DNA of 64,000 nt. Source: Streptomyces sp. TG1A-60 (GTDB lineage Bacteria; Actinomycetota; Actinomycetes; Streptomycetales; Streptomycetaceae). The translations under genes were made by a program, and so were the position numbers. The notes under the pieces were generated by a model. That model worked only from the letters and a program-made list of their open reading frames with translations, ran no database searches and was not told where the DNA came from. Below, in pieces: positions 25,620 through 34,998 of this stretch; the stretch's first letter is position 1; each line of letters begins with the position of its first letter. The stretch covers positions 3,658,001-3,722,000 of the forward strand of contig NZ_CP147520.1 of assembly GCF_037201975.1 (NCBI RefSeq). Reading direction: 5' to 3'.

Positions 25620-26432
25620 GTGGAAAACCACTCCTTGCCCCGCACAGCAGCCTTCTTTGACCTGGACAAGACGGTCATTGCGAAGTCGAGCACGCTCACG
25701 TTCAGCAAGTCGTTCTACCAAGGCGGCCTGATCAACCGTAGGGCCGCCCTGCGGACGGCGTACACCCAGTTCGTGTTCCTCGCGGGCGGCGCCGACCACG
25801 ATCAGATGGAACGGATGCGGAAGTACCTGTCCGCGCTGTGCCGAGGCTGGAACGTCCAACAGGTGAAGGACATCGTCGCCGAGACCCTTCACGATCTGAT
25901 CGACCCGATCATCTACGACGAGGCCGCCTCCCTCATCGAGGAGCACCACATCGCCGGCCGGGACGTGGTCATCGTCTCCACCTCCGGCGCCGAGGTGGTG
26001 GAGCCGATCGGTGAGCTCCTCGGCGCGGACCGGGTGGTGGCGACGCGGATGGTCGTCGGCGACGACGGCTGCTTCACCGGCGAGGTGGAGTACTACGCCT
26101 ACGGCCCGACCAAGGCCGAGGCGATCCGGGAGCTGGCCGAGTCCGAGGAGTACGACCTCGCGCACTGCTACGCGTACAGCGACTCGGCGACGGACCTTCC
26201 GATGCTGGAGGCCGTGGGGCACCCGCACGCGGTGAACCCCGACCGGACGCTGCGCAAGGAGGCCCTAGCGCGGGGGTGGCCCATTCTCGACTTCCACCGC
26301 CCCGTGCGCCTCAAGCAGCGACTGGCCGTACGACCGCGGCCCGCTCTTCTGGCTGCCGCCGCCATAGGAGCCGCGGCGGCCACCGCGGGGCTCGTCTGGT
26401 ACGCGAACCGGCGCCGGGTGGCGACCGCCTGA
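25620..26432 (+). CDS. HAD-IB family phosphatase (SerB-like) with C-terminal membrane anchor
   Basis: A 270-residue HAD phosphatase. Motif I is FFDLDKTVI (nucleophile Asp and acid Asp), motif II is VIVSTSGAE, the conserved Lys is in YGPTKAEAIRE, and motif IV is YAYSDSATDLPML. Members of this TIGR01490-type subfamily act on phosphoserine-like or lipid-linked phosphomonoesters; the exact substrate cannot be read. The C-terminus carries one hydrophobic helix (LLAAAAIGAAAATAGLVWYA) followed by Arg, so the enzyme may be tethered to the membrane. GTG 25620 is chosen over ATG 25608, because the ATG lies inside the -10 box. It is the Rv3661 counterpart and lies directly upstream of the ncRNA locus. 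Confidence 0.9.
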   Translation: MENHSLPRTAAFFDLDKTVIAKSSTLTFSKSFYQGGLINRRAALRTAYTQFVFLAGGADHDQMERMRKYLSALCRGWNVQQVKDIVAETLHDLIDPIIYDEAASLIEEHHIAGRDVVIVSTSGAEVVEPIGELLGADRVVATRMVVGDDGCFTGEVEYYAYGPTKAEAIRELAESEEYDLAHCYAYSDSATDLPMLEAVGHPHAVNPDRTLRKEALARGWPILDFHRPVRLKQRLAVRPRPALLAAAAIGAAAATAGLVWYANRRRVATA

Positions 26433-26491
26433 CCCCAGGGCCGACCCATCGGTGGCCGATTCGGCCTGTTTGAACCCAAAAGTAAAGAAGC

Positions 26492-26520
26492 GCATCGAGG
26501 GGTTCCGCTTGCCCCGATGC
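26492..26520 (+). terminator. Hairpin downstream of the HAD gene
   Basis: GCATC plus GGGG pairs with CCCC plus GATGC with a 2-nt bulge and a 9-nt loop, 60 bp past the HAD stop. It is a plausible terminator for that gene or the 5' part of the following ncRNA. Confidence 0.4.
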
Positions 26521-26579
26521 TGGAGTAGAAAGGACGTAAGGCCCGCGAGACCAAAGGGCATCCGAGAGGATCACCTTTA

Positions 26580-26770
26580 GAGCTCATTTTGGCCCCACGG
26601 ACCTAGCATGAACACTGGGCACCCACGCGACGTCGACCCGTCGATTACGGGCCAGCCGCACCAGGTGACGGGCCATAGCTCCCGGCCTGATGGGCACTAT
26701 ATCGAGGACGCCTGGTAACCCGGTGGACATGCCAGCGGCGGTACGAATTCTCGTACCGCCGCAACCCTTT
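26580..26770 (+). ncRNA. Candidate Ms1 / 6S-like RNA (scr3559-type)
   Basis: The 373-bp gap between the HAD gene and the Fic-like gene has no open frame but holds several hairpins and ends in an excellent plus-strand terminator. In S. coelicolor the 6S-like RNA scr3559 maps to this gap, and in mycobacteria the abundant Ms1/MTS2823 RNA, which binds core RNA polymerase, lies between the same two neighbours (Rv3661 and Rv3662c); both statements are from memory. Within the candidate, CCCGT pairs with ACGGG (about 26638-26652) and ACCAGG with CCTGGT (about 26661 and 26711). The 3' end is clear; the 5' end is not. TAGCAT at 26604-26609 could be a -10 box (RNA from about 26616), or the RNA could begin as far up as about 26450. 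Confidence 0.6.
26735..26770 (+). terminator. Rho-independent terminator of the ncRNA
   Basis: GCGGCGGTACGA and TCGTACCGCCGC form a perfect 12-bp stem around ATTC, followed by AACCCTTTT on the plus strand. The T-run fixes the direction. It also lies beyond the stop of the convergent Fic-like gene. Confidence 0.9.
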
Positions 26771-26805
26771 TCCGGGGGTTCCGCGCCGCCCGGCCTCCCA
26801 GGGCC

Positions 26806-27639
26806 CTACGCAGCCCCGCGCTGCAGCGCCTCACACACCGCCGTCGACTCGCGCGCGCCCAGTTCGATCGCCCTGCCGCAGTGCGCGATCCAGGCGGCCA
26901 TGCCTTCCGGAGTGCCGGAGACATAGCCGTCGAGGGCGGCGAGGTAGGCGGCGCGGCCCAGTTCCGCGTGGCCGACCTCCGCCGGGCAGACGGACTTGGG
27001 GTCGAGGCCGCTACCGATCAGGACGATCCGTTCGGCCGCGCGCGCGACGAGGCCGTTGTGGAAGGCGAAGGGCCGCAGGGCGAGCAGTTCGCCGTGGACG
27101 ACGGCCGCGGTCACCAGGGCGGGGGCCGAACCGCCCTTGATGATCAGCTCCGAGAGGCCGTCGAGGCGGCCGGCGACCTCGGCGGCACCCGGCACGGGCA
27201 GCTCGACGAGGGGCTCGTCGACCGGCTCGCCGTCCTGTCGGGGCCGCCCCACGCGCGCGTCGTCGCGACCGGCCGCGACCAGGTGCAGCCGGGCCAGGAC
27301 CCGAAGAGGCGACTGCCGCCAGATGGACAACAGTTGGCCCGCCTCGGCGGTCAGCCGCAGCGCGGCGCCCATGGCGCGGGCCCCGTCGTCGCCGTCCTGG
27401 CCGCTGAAGTCGGTGCGCCGGCGCACCTCTTCGAGGGCCCAGTCGGCGCCGGACAGCGCAGCCGAGCCGCGCGCGCCGCGCAGGGCCGCCTCGGAGGTGA
27501 CCGCGTTGCTGCGGCGCCGCATGACGCGGTGGCCGTAGACCCGGTCCACGGCCTTGCGCACGGACTCCACGGAATCGGCCACACCGGGAAGCTCTCCCAG
27601 GACCGCGAGCGGGTCGGCGGCCGCACCTGTCGCACTCAT
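26806..27639 (-). CDS. Fic-like protein with degenerate active-site motif
   Basis: A 277-residue protein whose C-terminal half looks like a Fic/DOC fold: the helix VTAAVVHGELLALRPF is followed by AFHNGLVARAAERIVLIGSG. The canonical motif HPFxx(G/D)GNGRxxR is changed to RPFAFHNGLVAR (about residues 189-200), so the catalytic His, the acidic residue and the first Arg are lost while Asn-Gly and the last Arg remain. AMP transfer by the standard mechanism is therefore doubtful. Homologues have been labelled oxidoreductase, with no support in this sequence. The N-terminal half is helical and has no other recognisable motif. ATG 27639 was chosen; upstream residues look non-coding. It is convergent with the ncRNA and divergent from the CooC-like gene; positional counterpart of Rv3662c. 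Confidence 0.75.
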   Translation of the reverse strand: MSATGAAADPLAVLGELPGVADSVESVRKAVDRVYGHRVMRRRSNAVTSEAALRGARGSAALSGADWALEEVRRRTDFSGQDGDDGARAMGAALRLTAEAGQLLSIWRQSPLRVLARLHLVAAGRDDARVGRPRQDGEPVDEPLVELPVPGAAEVAGRLDGLSELIIKGGSAPALVTAAVVHGELLALRPFAFHNGLVARAAERIVLIGSGLDPKSVCPAEVGHAELGRAAYLAALDGYVSGTPEGMAAWIAHCGRAIELGARESTAVCEALQRGAA

Positions 27640-27740
27640 GAGTACGACCCTACGCGCACCGGGCGCCGACCCCCTCGAAGGAGTGGTGTTCCACCGCCAC
27701 GCGAACACTGTTGGCGATCATCCCACTACCGTTGGTGAAC

Positions 27741-28730
27741 ATGAAAATTGCTTTCGTCGGGAAGGGCGGGAGTGGCAAGACCACGCTGTCGTCCCTCTTC
27801 ATCCGCCATCTCGCCGCCTCCGGAGCGCCGGTCGTCGCCATCGACGCCGACATCAACCAGCACCTGGGCGCCGCCCTCGGCCTCGACGAGTCGGAGGCCG
27901 CCGAGCTGCCCGCGATGGGCGACCGGTTGTCACTGATCAAGAACCACCTGCGCGGATCCAACCCGCGGATCGCCTCCGCCGAGACGATGATCAAGACGAC
28001 CCCGCCCGGTGACGGCTCGCGCCTGGTGCGGATCTGCGAGCCCAACGCGATCTATGACGCCTGCGCCCGCCCGGTGGAACTCGACGGCGGGGCCGTCCGT
28101 TTGATGGTCACCGGCCCCTTCACCGACGCCGACCTGGGGGTCGCCTGTTACCACTCCAAGACGGGAGCGGTGGAGCTGTTCCTGAACCACCTGGTGGACG
28201 GCCGCGACGAATACGTGGTGGTCGACATGACGGCTGGTTCGGACTCCTTCGCGTCCGGCATGTTCACCCGTTTCGACATGACGTTCCTCGTCGCCGAGCC
28301 GACCCGCAGGGGGGTTTCCGTCTACCGCCAGTACAAGGAGTACGCCAGTGACTACGGCGTCGCCCTGAAGGTCGTCGGCAACAAGGTGCGGAGCGACGAC
28401 AACGACGACGACCTCGACTTCCTCCGCGCCGAGGTGGGGGACGACCTGCTGGTCACCATCGGGCACTCGGACTGGGCGCGCGCCCTGGAGAAGGGCCGCC
28501 CGCCCCGCTTCGAGCACCTGGAGGAGCCCAACCGCCGTTCCCTGCGCACCCTTCACGAGGCCGCCGACGCCACGTACGAGCTGCGCGACTGGGAGCGCTA
28601 CACCCGTCAGATGGCGCACTTCCACCTGAAGAACGCGACCGGTTGGGGCAACGAACGGACGGGGGCCGACCTGGCCGCGCAGATCGACCCCGAGTTCGTG
28701 CTCGGTGAAGACGTCGCCGCCGCTGTGTGA
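27741..28730 (+). CDS. CooC-like P-loop ATPase
   Basis: A 329-residue SIMIBI-class ATPase, beginning MKIAFVGKGGSGKTTLSSLF with an intact deviant Walker A, a switch I region VVAIDADINQHLG and a Walker B-like strand YVVVDMTAGSDSFASG. CooC-type proteins insert metal (nickel) into enzymes and related MinD/ParA proteins position complexes; the specific client here is unknown, and no nickel enzyme is nearby. The start is the ATG at 27741, with GGTG just upstream and a TACCGT box 8 nt before that codon, so a leaderless or very short leader is possible. The 3' end lies 6 bp from the corrected stop of the convergent deacetylase gene. Confidence 0.85.
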   Translation: MKIAFVGKGGSGKTTLSSLFIRHLAASGAPVVAIDADINQHLGAALGLDESEAAELPAMGDRLSLIKNHLRGSNPRIASAETMIKTTPPGDGSRLVRICEPNAIYDACARPVELDGGAVRLMVTGPFTDADLGVACYHSKTGAVELFLNHLVDGRDEYVVVDMTAGSDSFASGMFTRFDMTFLVAEPTRRGVSVYRQYKEYASDYGVALKVVGNKVRSDDNDDDLDFLRAEVGDDLLVTIGHSDWARALEKGRPPRFEHLEEPNRRSLRTLHEAADATYELRDWERYTRQMAHFHLKNATGWGNERTGADLAAQIDPEFVLGEDVAAAV

Positions 28731-28736
28731 GCGCGG

Positions 28737-30043
28737 CTACGGCTTGGCCGCCGGTGCCCCGGGCACTCCCTTCGGCGCCGGTGCCGGACCGGAGGAGAGG
28801 AATGTCTTCCAGCCCTTCCGGGGGACTCTCCGACCGCCAGGGTGCGCAGCTTGTCCAGGACCTCCGGGTCCTGGGCGTCGAGCCAGTCGGCGAGCTGCCG
28901 GAAGGAGACGCAGCGCACCTCGGCCTTGCCGCAGACCGCCTCGATGGTCTCCTCGACGGCCCGCATGTAGACGCCGCCGTTCCAGGATTCGAAGTGGTTT
29001 CCGATGATCAGGGGCGCACGGTTGCCCTCATAGGCGCGCTCGAAGCCCGCGAGCAGACCGTCGCGGAACTGATCACCCCAGTACTCCCGCTTGGCCGGAT
29101 CGCCCGCTCGGGCCCCGGACTGGTTCATGTAGAAGTTGTAGTCCATGGTCAGCGTCTCGAAGTCCCGTCCCGGGACGGGGACGAGCTGCATCGACAGGTC
29201 CCACAACCCCTCCTTCCTCTCGGGCCAGACCTGATTCCTGACGCCGCTGGTGTCGTAGCGGAAGTCCAGCTCGCGGGCGGCCCGCATGAAGTTCTTCTGG
29301 CCCTCCAGGCAGGGCGTGCGGGCGCCGATCAACTCCTTGTCGTAGTCGAAGGGCAGGGGCTCGGCGTCCTCCGTGCCGGTGTTGGTCTTCCAGGACTTCA
29401 CGAACGACTTGGCCTGGGCGATCTCGCTCTTCCACTCCTCGACCGACCACTCGCCGACCCCGCCGCCGCGACCGCAGAAGTGGCCGTTGAAGTGCGTACC
29501 GATCTCGTTGCCCTCCAGCCACGCGCCGCGTAGCTGGTCCACGGTGTCCTTGATTCCGCGAACGTCGTTGAAGCCGATGTCGGAGCGGCCCGGTGAGTGC
29601 TGGGGCGGGCGGTACAGGTCCCGCCTCTCCTTCGGCAGCATGTACACGCCGCTCAGGAAGTACGTCATCGTCGCGTCGTTGGCGCGGGCCACCTTGCGGA
29701 AGTGCGAGAAGAGCCGCTGACCGTCCTCCCCCGCGCCGTCCCAGGAGAAGACCACGAACTGCGGGGGCTTCTGACCGGGCTTCATCCGTTCGGGCCTGGG
29801 CAGGTGCGGCTGCACACCGGTGTACGCGGTGGAGCCGTCCCCGATCAGCCGGACCGCGGCCTTGGGCGGCGCCGGGGCGCCCTTCTTCGCGGCGGGTACG
29901 CCTTGTGGGTCCCCTTTCTCCTTTCTTCCAGCGTCAGGTGAGCCGGCGGTTCCTGTCGGCTCACCGATCCCGCAGCCGGCGAGCGCCGCGGCGCAGATCG
30001 CGGCGAGCGTGACACCGACGGCGATCCTCTGGGTGGCGGCCAT
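28737..30043 (-). CDS. Secreted polysaccharide deacetylase-like lipoprotein (3' frameshift as read)
   Basis: The N-terminus MAATQRIAVGVTLAAICAAALAGC is a lipoprotein signal. The mature part has a Lys/Pro/Ala-rich linker and then a NodB/polysaccharide-deacetylase-like barrel (FVVFSWDGAGEDG, GNEIGTHFNGHFCG, IIGNHFESWNGG). Several metal-binding positions appear (Asp in SWDGA, His in THFNGH). It would act on cell-surface glycans. As read, the frame passes at a G5 run (28820-28824) into sequence that overlaps the CooC gene antisense and ends at 28607. With one more G the frame instead ends GWKTFLSS...APAAKP at 28737, just before the neighbouring gene. That corrected end is used here. About 435 residues. 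Start ATG 30043 with GAAGG upstream. Confidence 0.8.
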
Positions 30044-30307
30044 CTTCCGCCCACCTTCTTCCTTCGCTCAGGGGCAGAGCGATCAAGGTCACACAGAGTT
30101 CCGATCACCATGAGTACGACAAGTAAATGAAATGCTCTATTCATCCTCACGAGGGATCCAATAACCCATTTGCCGTCAATATCCTTGCGTGGCCTTTACT
30201 CTGCATTACGATTCGTTTACTGAGCGTTGAGAAATCCCGCCGCTGAACGCCGTGACCCACGGCCGCGAACCGACGCGACCGCGCAGCCCCGGAGGAGACG
30301 GGAGAAC

Positions 30308-32683
30308 ATGTCCGCCTGCGTCCCCACTCATGCCGCCGACCCGGACCCGAACCGGACGGAGCGTGATCACCAATCGCACAGTCCCCTGCGGGGCCCGCGC
30401 CGCCGGTTCCGCGTCGCGGCGGCCGATCTGTCCGCCTCCATCGCGGTCTTCCTGATCGCCCTCCCCCTGTCCCTGGGCATCGCCCTCGCCACCGACGCCC
30501 CGCTCCAGGCCGGCCTCGTCGCCGCTGCGGTCGGCGGTCTCGTCGCCGGGCGTCTGGGCGGCTCCCCCCTCCAGGTCAGCGGCCCTGCGGCCGGCCTGAC
30601 CGTGGTCACCGCCGACCTCATCCACCAGTACGGCTGGCGCACGACCTGCGCCATCACCGTCCTCGCCGGCCTCTCCCAACTGGGCCTGGCCCACCTGCGC
30701 GTGGCTCGCTCGGCGCTCGCCGTCAGCCCCGCGATCGTGCACGGCATGCTGGCCGGCATCGGCGTCACCATCGCCGTCGCCCAGCTGCACATCGTGCTCG
30801 GCGGCACCCCGCAGAGCTCCGTCAGCGCCAACGTCGCCGCCCTCCCCACCCAGTTGGCGCATCTGCACCCCGCCGCCGTCTCCGTGAGCGTGCTCACCCT
30901 CGTCCTGCTACTCGCCTGGCCCCGGCTCCCCGGCCGCCTCGGCCGGACACTGCGCACCGTCCCGGCCGCACTCGTCGCCGTCGCGGGCGCCACGGCGACG
31001 GCCGTGTTCGCCGTGCTGAGCCTGCCCAAGGTCGACCTGCCGTCATGGCGGAGCCACGCTCTGGCCGGCCTCCCCGAAGGGCCGGCGCTCGGCCTCGCCG
31101 CGGCCGTCCTCACCACCACCCTGGTGTGCAGCGTCCAGTCGCTCCTCGGGGCCGTCGCCATGGACAAACTGGCGGCGGGGCGCACCGACGTACCGCGCTC
31201 CGACCTCGACCGCGAGCTGCGCGGTCAGGGCGCGGCCAACGTCGTCTCCGGCGTCCTCGGCGGCCTCCCGATCGCCGGCGTCGCCGTGCGCAGCACGGCC
31301 AATGTCCGAGCCGGCGCCACCAGCCGGAACTCCACGATGCTGCACGGCGTTTGGGTGGTAGCGGCCGCGCTGCTCCTGGTTCCTTTCCTGGAGCTGATCC
31401 CCCTCGCCTCACTCGCCGCCCTGGTGATGGCCGTCGGGGTCCAGATGGTGTCCCTGCACCACATCCGCACGGTCACCCGCCACCGTGAGGTGCTGGTCTA
31501 CGCCGGCACCACGCTCGGCGTCGTCCTCCTGGGCGTCCTGGAGGGCGTCACGCTCGGCATCGCCGTGGCCGTCGGCGTCGCCCTGCACCGCCTCTCCCGC
31601 ACGCGCATCACCCACGAGGAGAAGGAAGGAGTCCATCACGTCCACGTGAAAGGACAGTTGACGTTCCTGGCCGTGCCCCGCCTCAGCCGGGCCCTGCACC
31701 AGGTCCCCCAAGGGGCCGCCGCCGTCGTGGAGCTGGACGGGTCGTTCATGGACTACGCGGCGTACGAGTCGCTGCAGGACTGGCAGCACGCGCACCGGGC
31801 GCACAGTGGCTCCGTGGAGATCACCGGCCGCGGCGGCACCCGCATCGCCGAACCCGCCGACGCGTCGGCGGCCGGCTGCCGCTGCCGCCCTTGGACACCG
31901 TGGCGCAACCACCAGTGCGAGGCCCCGGCCCCCGTGGCCACCGGCAGGCTCCCGCAGGAGACGGCCGACGGCCCGAGCTGTCATCAACTGGCCCGCGGCG
32001 TCAGCGCGTTCCAGCGCAACACCGCTCCCCTGGTCCGCGATGAGCTGGCCCGGCTCGCGCGCGAAGGACAGCAGCCCTCGCAACTCTTCCTGACCTGCGC
32101 CGACTCCCGGCTCGTCACGTCAATGATCACCTCCAGCGGCCCCGGTGACCTCTTCGTCGTACGCAATGTCGGCAATCTCGTTCCGCCGCCCGGCGAGGAG
32201 AGCGGCGACGACTCCGTGGCGGCGGCGATCGAGTACGCGGTGGACGTGCTGCGCGTACGGTCCATCACCGTCTGCGGGCACTCCGGCTGTGGAGCGATGC
32301 AGGCCCTGCTCAAGACAGACCCGCACGGCGCCCAGACCCCGCTCAAGCGCTGGCTGCGGCACGGCCGGCCCAGCCTGGAGCGCGCCACCGACGAGAACCG
32401 CCCCTGGGCCCGCCTCGCCGACCGCGAACCGGCCGACGCCGTCGAGCAGCTCTGTCTGACCAACGTCATCCAGCAACTCGATCACCTACGTGCCCACGAC
32501 TCCGTCGCCCGTGCCCTGCGCGAGGGCGCGCTCGAACTGCAGGGGATGTACTTCCACGTGGGCGAGGCACAGGTGTACCTGCTCACGGAGGGGTCACCCG
32601 AGAGCGGAGTCTTCGACCAGGTCGCCGGAACGGCCGTGACCGCCGACCCCCTGGGGACGGTCCTGCACGACACGCGCGCGTGA
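30308..32683 (+). CDS. SulP-type bicarbonate transporter fused to a beta-carbonic anhydrase
   Basis: A 791-residue fusion. Residues about 35-420 are a SulP anion transporter with roughly 10-12 membrane helices, including the GLVAAAVGGLVAGRLGGSP and VSGPAAGL signatures. A STAS-like stretch (VHVKGQLTFLAVPRLSRAL) follows at about 440-520. After a Cys-rich linker, residues about 575-790 are a beta-carbonic anhydrase with zinc ligands in CADSR and HSGCG and the Asp/Arg dyad in ADSRL. Such fusions are thought to move bicarbonate or another anion and to interconvert CO2 and bicarbonate next to the pore. The ATG at 30308 has GGGAGAAC directly upstream and was chosen over 30227. The DNA is uniformly GC-rich and fits the neighbourhood. 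Confidence 0.93.
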   Translation: MSACVPTHAADPDPNRTERDHQSHSPLRGPRRRFRVAAADLSASIAVFLIALPLSLGIALATDAPLQAGLVAAAVGGLVAGRLGGSPLQVSGPAAGLTVVTADLIHQYGWRTTCAITVLAGLSQLGLAHLRVARSALAVSPAIVHGMLAGIGVTIAVAQLHIVLGGTPQSSVSANVAALPTQLAHLHPAAVSVSVLTLVLLLAWPRLPGRLGRTLRTVPAALVAVAGATATAVFAVLSLPKVDLPSWRSHALAGLPEGPALGLAAAVLTTTLVCSVQSLLGAVAMDKLAAGRTDVPRSDLDRELRGQGAANVVSGVLGGLPIAGVAVRSTANVRAGATSRNSTMLHGVWVVAAALLLVPFLELIPLASLAALVMAVGVQMVSLHHIRTVTRHREVLVYAGTTLGVVLLGVLEGVTLGIAVAVGVALHRLSRTRITHEEKEGVHHVHVKGQLTFLAVPRLSRALHQVPQGAAAVVELDGSFMDYAAYESLQDWQHAHRAHSGSVEITGRGGTRIAEPADASAAGCRCRPWTPWRNHQCEAPAPVATGRLPQETADGPSCHQLARGVSAFQRNTAPLVRDELARLAREGQQPSQLFLTCADSRLVTSMITSSGPGDLFVVRNVGNLVPPPGEESGDDSVAAAIEYAVDVLRVRSITVCGHSGCGAMQALLKTDPHGAQTPLKRWLRHGRPSLERATDENRPWARLADREPADAVEQLCLTNVIQQLDHLRAHDSVARALREGALELQGMYFHVGEAQVYLLTEGSPESGVFDQVAGTAVTADPLGTVLHDTRA

Positions 32684-32844
32684 ACCGATTGCCTTCCCGG
32701 TCCGTGGGAACGGGTGGTGCCCTGGCCGTGGGGCCGCCCGTCCACAGGTCTAAACCAATCCGAAGACGGCCCTTGTCACCGAGGGTCCGGGTCTGATGAG
32801 CTGTGGCCTGGGACACAACGGACACCCTGGGAATGGGAGATGTC

Positions 32845-34800
32845 GTGAGCAACGAAAGCCTGGCCAACCTTTTGAAGGAGGAGCGACGCTTCGCGCCGCC
32901 CGCTGACCTGGCCACCAACGCCAACGTCACGGCCGAGGCGTACGAGCAGGCCAGAGCTGACAGGCTCGGCTTCTGGGCGGCTCAGGCCCGGCGGCTGACC
33001 TGGGCCAAGGAGCCGACGGAGACGCTGGACTGGTCGAACCCGCCGTTCGCCAAGTGGTTCAAGGACGGCGAGCTCAACGTCGCGTACAACTGCGTCGACC
33101 GCCATGTCGAGGCCGGCCACGGCGACCGGGTCGCCATCCACTTCGAGGGCGAGCCCGGCGACAACCGCGCCCTCACCTACGCCGAGTTGAAGGACGAGGT
33201 GAGCAGGGCCGCGAACGCCCTGCTGGAGCTGGGAGTCCAGGCGGGCGACCGGGTCGCGGTCTACATGCCGATGATCCCGGAGACGGCTGTCGCGATGCTC
33301 GCCTGCGCCCGGATCGGCGCCGCGCACTCCGTCGTCTTCGGCGGGTTCTCCGCGGACGCGCTCGCGACCCGTATCCAGGACGCCGACGCCAAGGTGGTCA
33401 TCACCTCCGACGGCGGCTACCGGCGCGGGAAGCCGTCCGCGCTCAAGCCCGCCGTCGACGACGCCGTCGAGCGCGCCGGCAACGTCGAGCACGTCCTCGT
33501 CGTCCGCCGCACCGGCCAGGAGGTCGCCTGGCACGACAGCCGTGACGTGTGGTGGCACGAGATCGTCGACCGGCAGAGCGCCGAGCACACACCCGAGGCG
33601 TTCGGAGCCGAGCACCCGCTGTTCATCCTGTACACGTCCGGCACGACGGGTAAGCCCAAGGGCATCCTGCACACCTCCGGCGGCTACCTGACCCAGACCT
33701 CGTACACCCACCATGCCGTCTTCGACCTCAAGCCGGAGACGGACGTGTACTGGTGCACGGCCGACGTCGGCTGGGTCACCGGCCACTCGTACATCGTGTA
33801 CGGGCCGCTGGCGAACGGCGCGACGCAGGTCATGTACGAGGGCACGCCCGACACCCCGCACCAGGGGCGGTTCTGGGAGATCGTGCAGAAGTACGGGGTG
33901 ACGATCCTCTACACGGCGCCCACGGCGATCCGTACGTTCATGAAGTGGGGCGACGACATCCCCGCGAAGTTCGATCTCAGCAGTCTGCGCGTCCTGGGGT
34001 CCGTCGGTGAGCCGATCAACCCCGAGGCGTGGATCTGGTACCGCAAGAACATCGGGGGCGACACGACGCCGATCGTGGACACCTGGTGGCAGACCGAGAC
34101 CGGCGCGATGATGATCTCCCCGCTGCCGGGTGTGACGGCGACCAAGCCGGGGTCCGCGCAGACTCCGCTGCCGGGCATCTCCGCGACCGTCGTCGACGAC
34201 GAGGCGAACGAGGTGCCGAACGGCGGCGGTGGCTATCTGGTCCTCACCGAGCCGTGGCCGTCGATGCTGCGCACCATCTGGGGCGACGACCAACGGTTCC
34301 TCGACACGTACTGGTCGCGGTTCGAGGGCAAGTACTTCGCCGGTGACGGGGCGAAGAAGGACGACGACGGGGACATCTGGCTCCTCGGGCGTGTCGACGA
34401 CGTGATGCTCGTGTCGGGCCACAACATCTCGACGACCGAGGTGGAGTCCGCCCTCGTCTCGCACCCGTCCGTGGCCGAGGCGGCCGTGGTCGGCGCGACC
34501 GACGAGACCACCGGCCAGGCGATCGTGGCGTTCGTGATCCTGCGCGGCACGGCGGCCGAGTCCGAGAGCCTCGTCGGCGAGCTGCGCAACCACGTCGGCG
34601 TCACCCTCGGCCCGATCGCCAAGCCGAAGCGGATCCTGCCGGTGCAGGAGCTGCCGAAGACCCGCTCAGGGAAGATCATGCGGCGACTGCTGCGTGACGT
34701 GGCGGAGAACCGGCAGCTCGGCGACGTCACCACGCTGACCGACTCCACGGTGATGGACCTGATCCAGGCCAAGCTGCCGGCGGCGCCGAGCGAGGACTGA
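32845..34800 (+). CDS. acsA: Acetyl-CoA synthetase
   Basis: A 651-residue AMP-forming acetate-CoA ligase that activates acetate for the TCA cycle, lipid and polyketide supply. Motifs: P-loop-like [12 protein letters not shown], the WWQTETG A5-type motif, [16 protein letters not shown] hinge region, and [14 protein letters not shown] with the acetylatable lysine that controls activity. Length matches the 652-aa E. coli enzyme. The GTG at 32845 ([10 protein letters not shown]) was chosen, with GGGAGATG 5-9 nt upstream; upstream codons up to 32803 look non-coding. A strong hairpin terminator follows at 34852. Counterpart of SCO3563/Rv3667. Confidence 0.97.
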   Translation: MSNESLANLLKEERRFAPPADLATNANVTAEAYEQARADRLGFWAAQARRLTWAKEPTETLDWSNPPFAKWFKDGELNVAYNCVDRHVEAGHGDRVAIHFEGEPGDNRALTYAELKDEVSRAANALLELGVQAGDRVAVYMPMIPETAVAMLACARIGAAHSVVFGGFSADALATRIQDADAKVVITSDGGYRRGKPSALKPAVDDAVERAGNVEHVLVVRRTGQEVAWHDSRDVWWHEIVDRQSAEHTPEAFGAEHPLFILYTSGTTGKPKGILHTSGGYLTQTSYTHHAVFDLKPETDVYWCTADVGWVTGHSYIVYGPLANGATQVMYEGTPDTPHQGRFWEIVQKYGVTILYTAPTAIRTFMKWGDDIPAKFDLSSLRVLGSVGEPINPEAWIWYRKNIGGDTTPIVDTWWQTETGAMMISPLPGVTATKPGSAQTPLPGISATVVDDEANEVPNGGGGYLVLTEPWPSMLRTIWGDDQRFLDTYWSRFEGKYFAGDGAKKDDDGDIWLLGRVDDVMLVSGHNISTTEVESALVSHPSVAEAAVVGATDETTGQAIVAFVILRGTAAESESLVGELRNHVGVTLGPIAKPKRILPVQELPKTRSGKIMRRLLRDVAENRQLGDVTTLTDSTVMDLIQAKLPAAPSED

Positions 34801-34851
34801 GGACCCTCTGAGATCACACACGTCACCGGCTGACGATTGCGTACGGCCGTA

Positions 34852-34886
34852 CAGGGCGCCCGGTGATCAACGTACCGGGTGCCCTG
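34852..34886 (+). terminator. Terminator of acsA
   Basis: A 13-bp stem (34852-34864 with 34874-34886), CAGGGCGCCCGGT against ACCGGGTGCCCTG, has a single G-T pair and a 9-nt loop. It lies 52 bp past the acsA stop and before the nhaA leader. Confidence 0.8.
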
Positions 34887-34897
34887 AGACATGCGCC

Positions 34898-34932
34898 TAG
34901 GTAGACTGACGTGCACTTTAGGTAGACTAACG
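34898..34932. repeat. Two direct repeats upstream of nhaA (TAGGTAGACTRACG)
   Basis: TAGGTAGACTGACG at 34898-34911 and TAGGTAGACTAACG at 34919-34932 are spaced by exactly 21 bp, two turns of the helix. They lie 67-101 bp before the nhaA GTG. A third partial ATAGGTG copy follows. The phasing suggests an operator or tandem -10-like elements. Confidence 0.6.
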
Positions 34933-34998
34933 AATAGGTGTGCCGGGAAGTCTGGTCGGCGACTGTTCCATGCTGCCCACCGACCGGAGGTCCACCCC

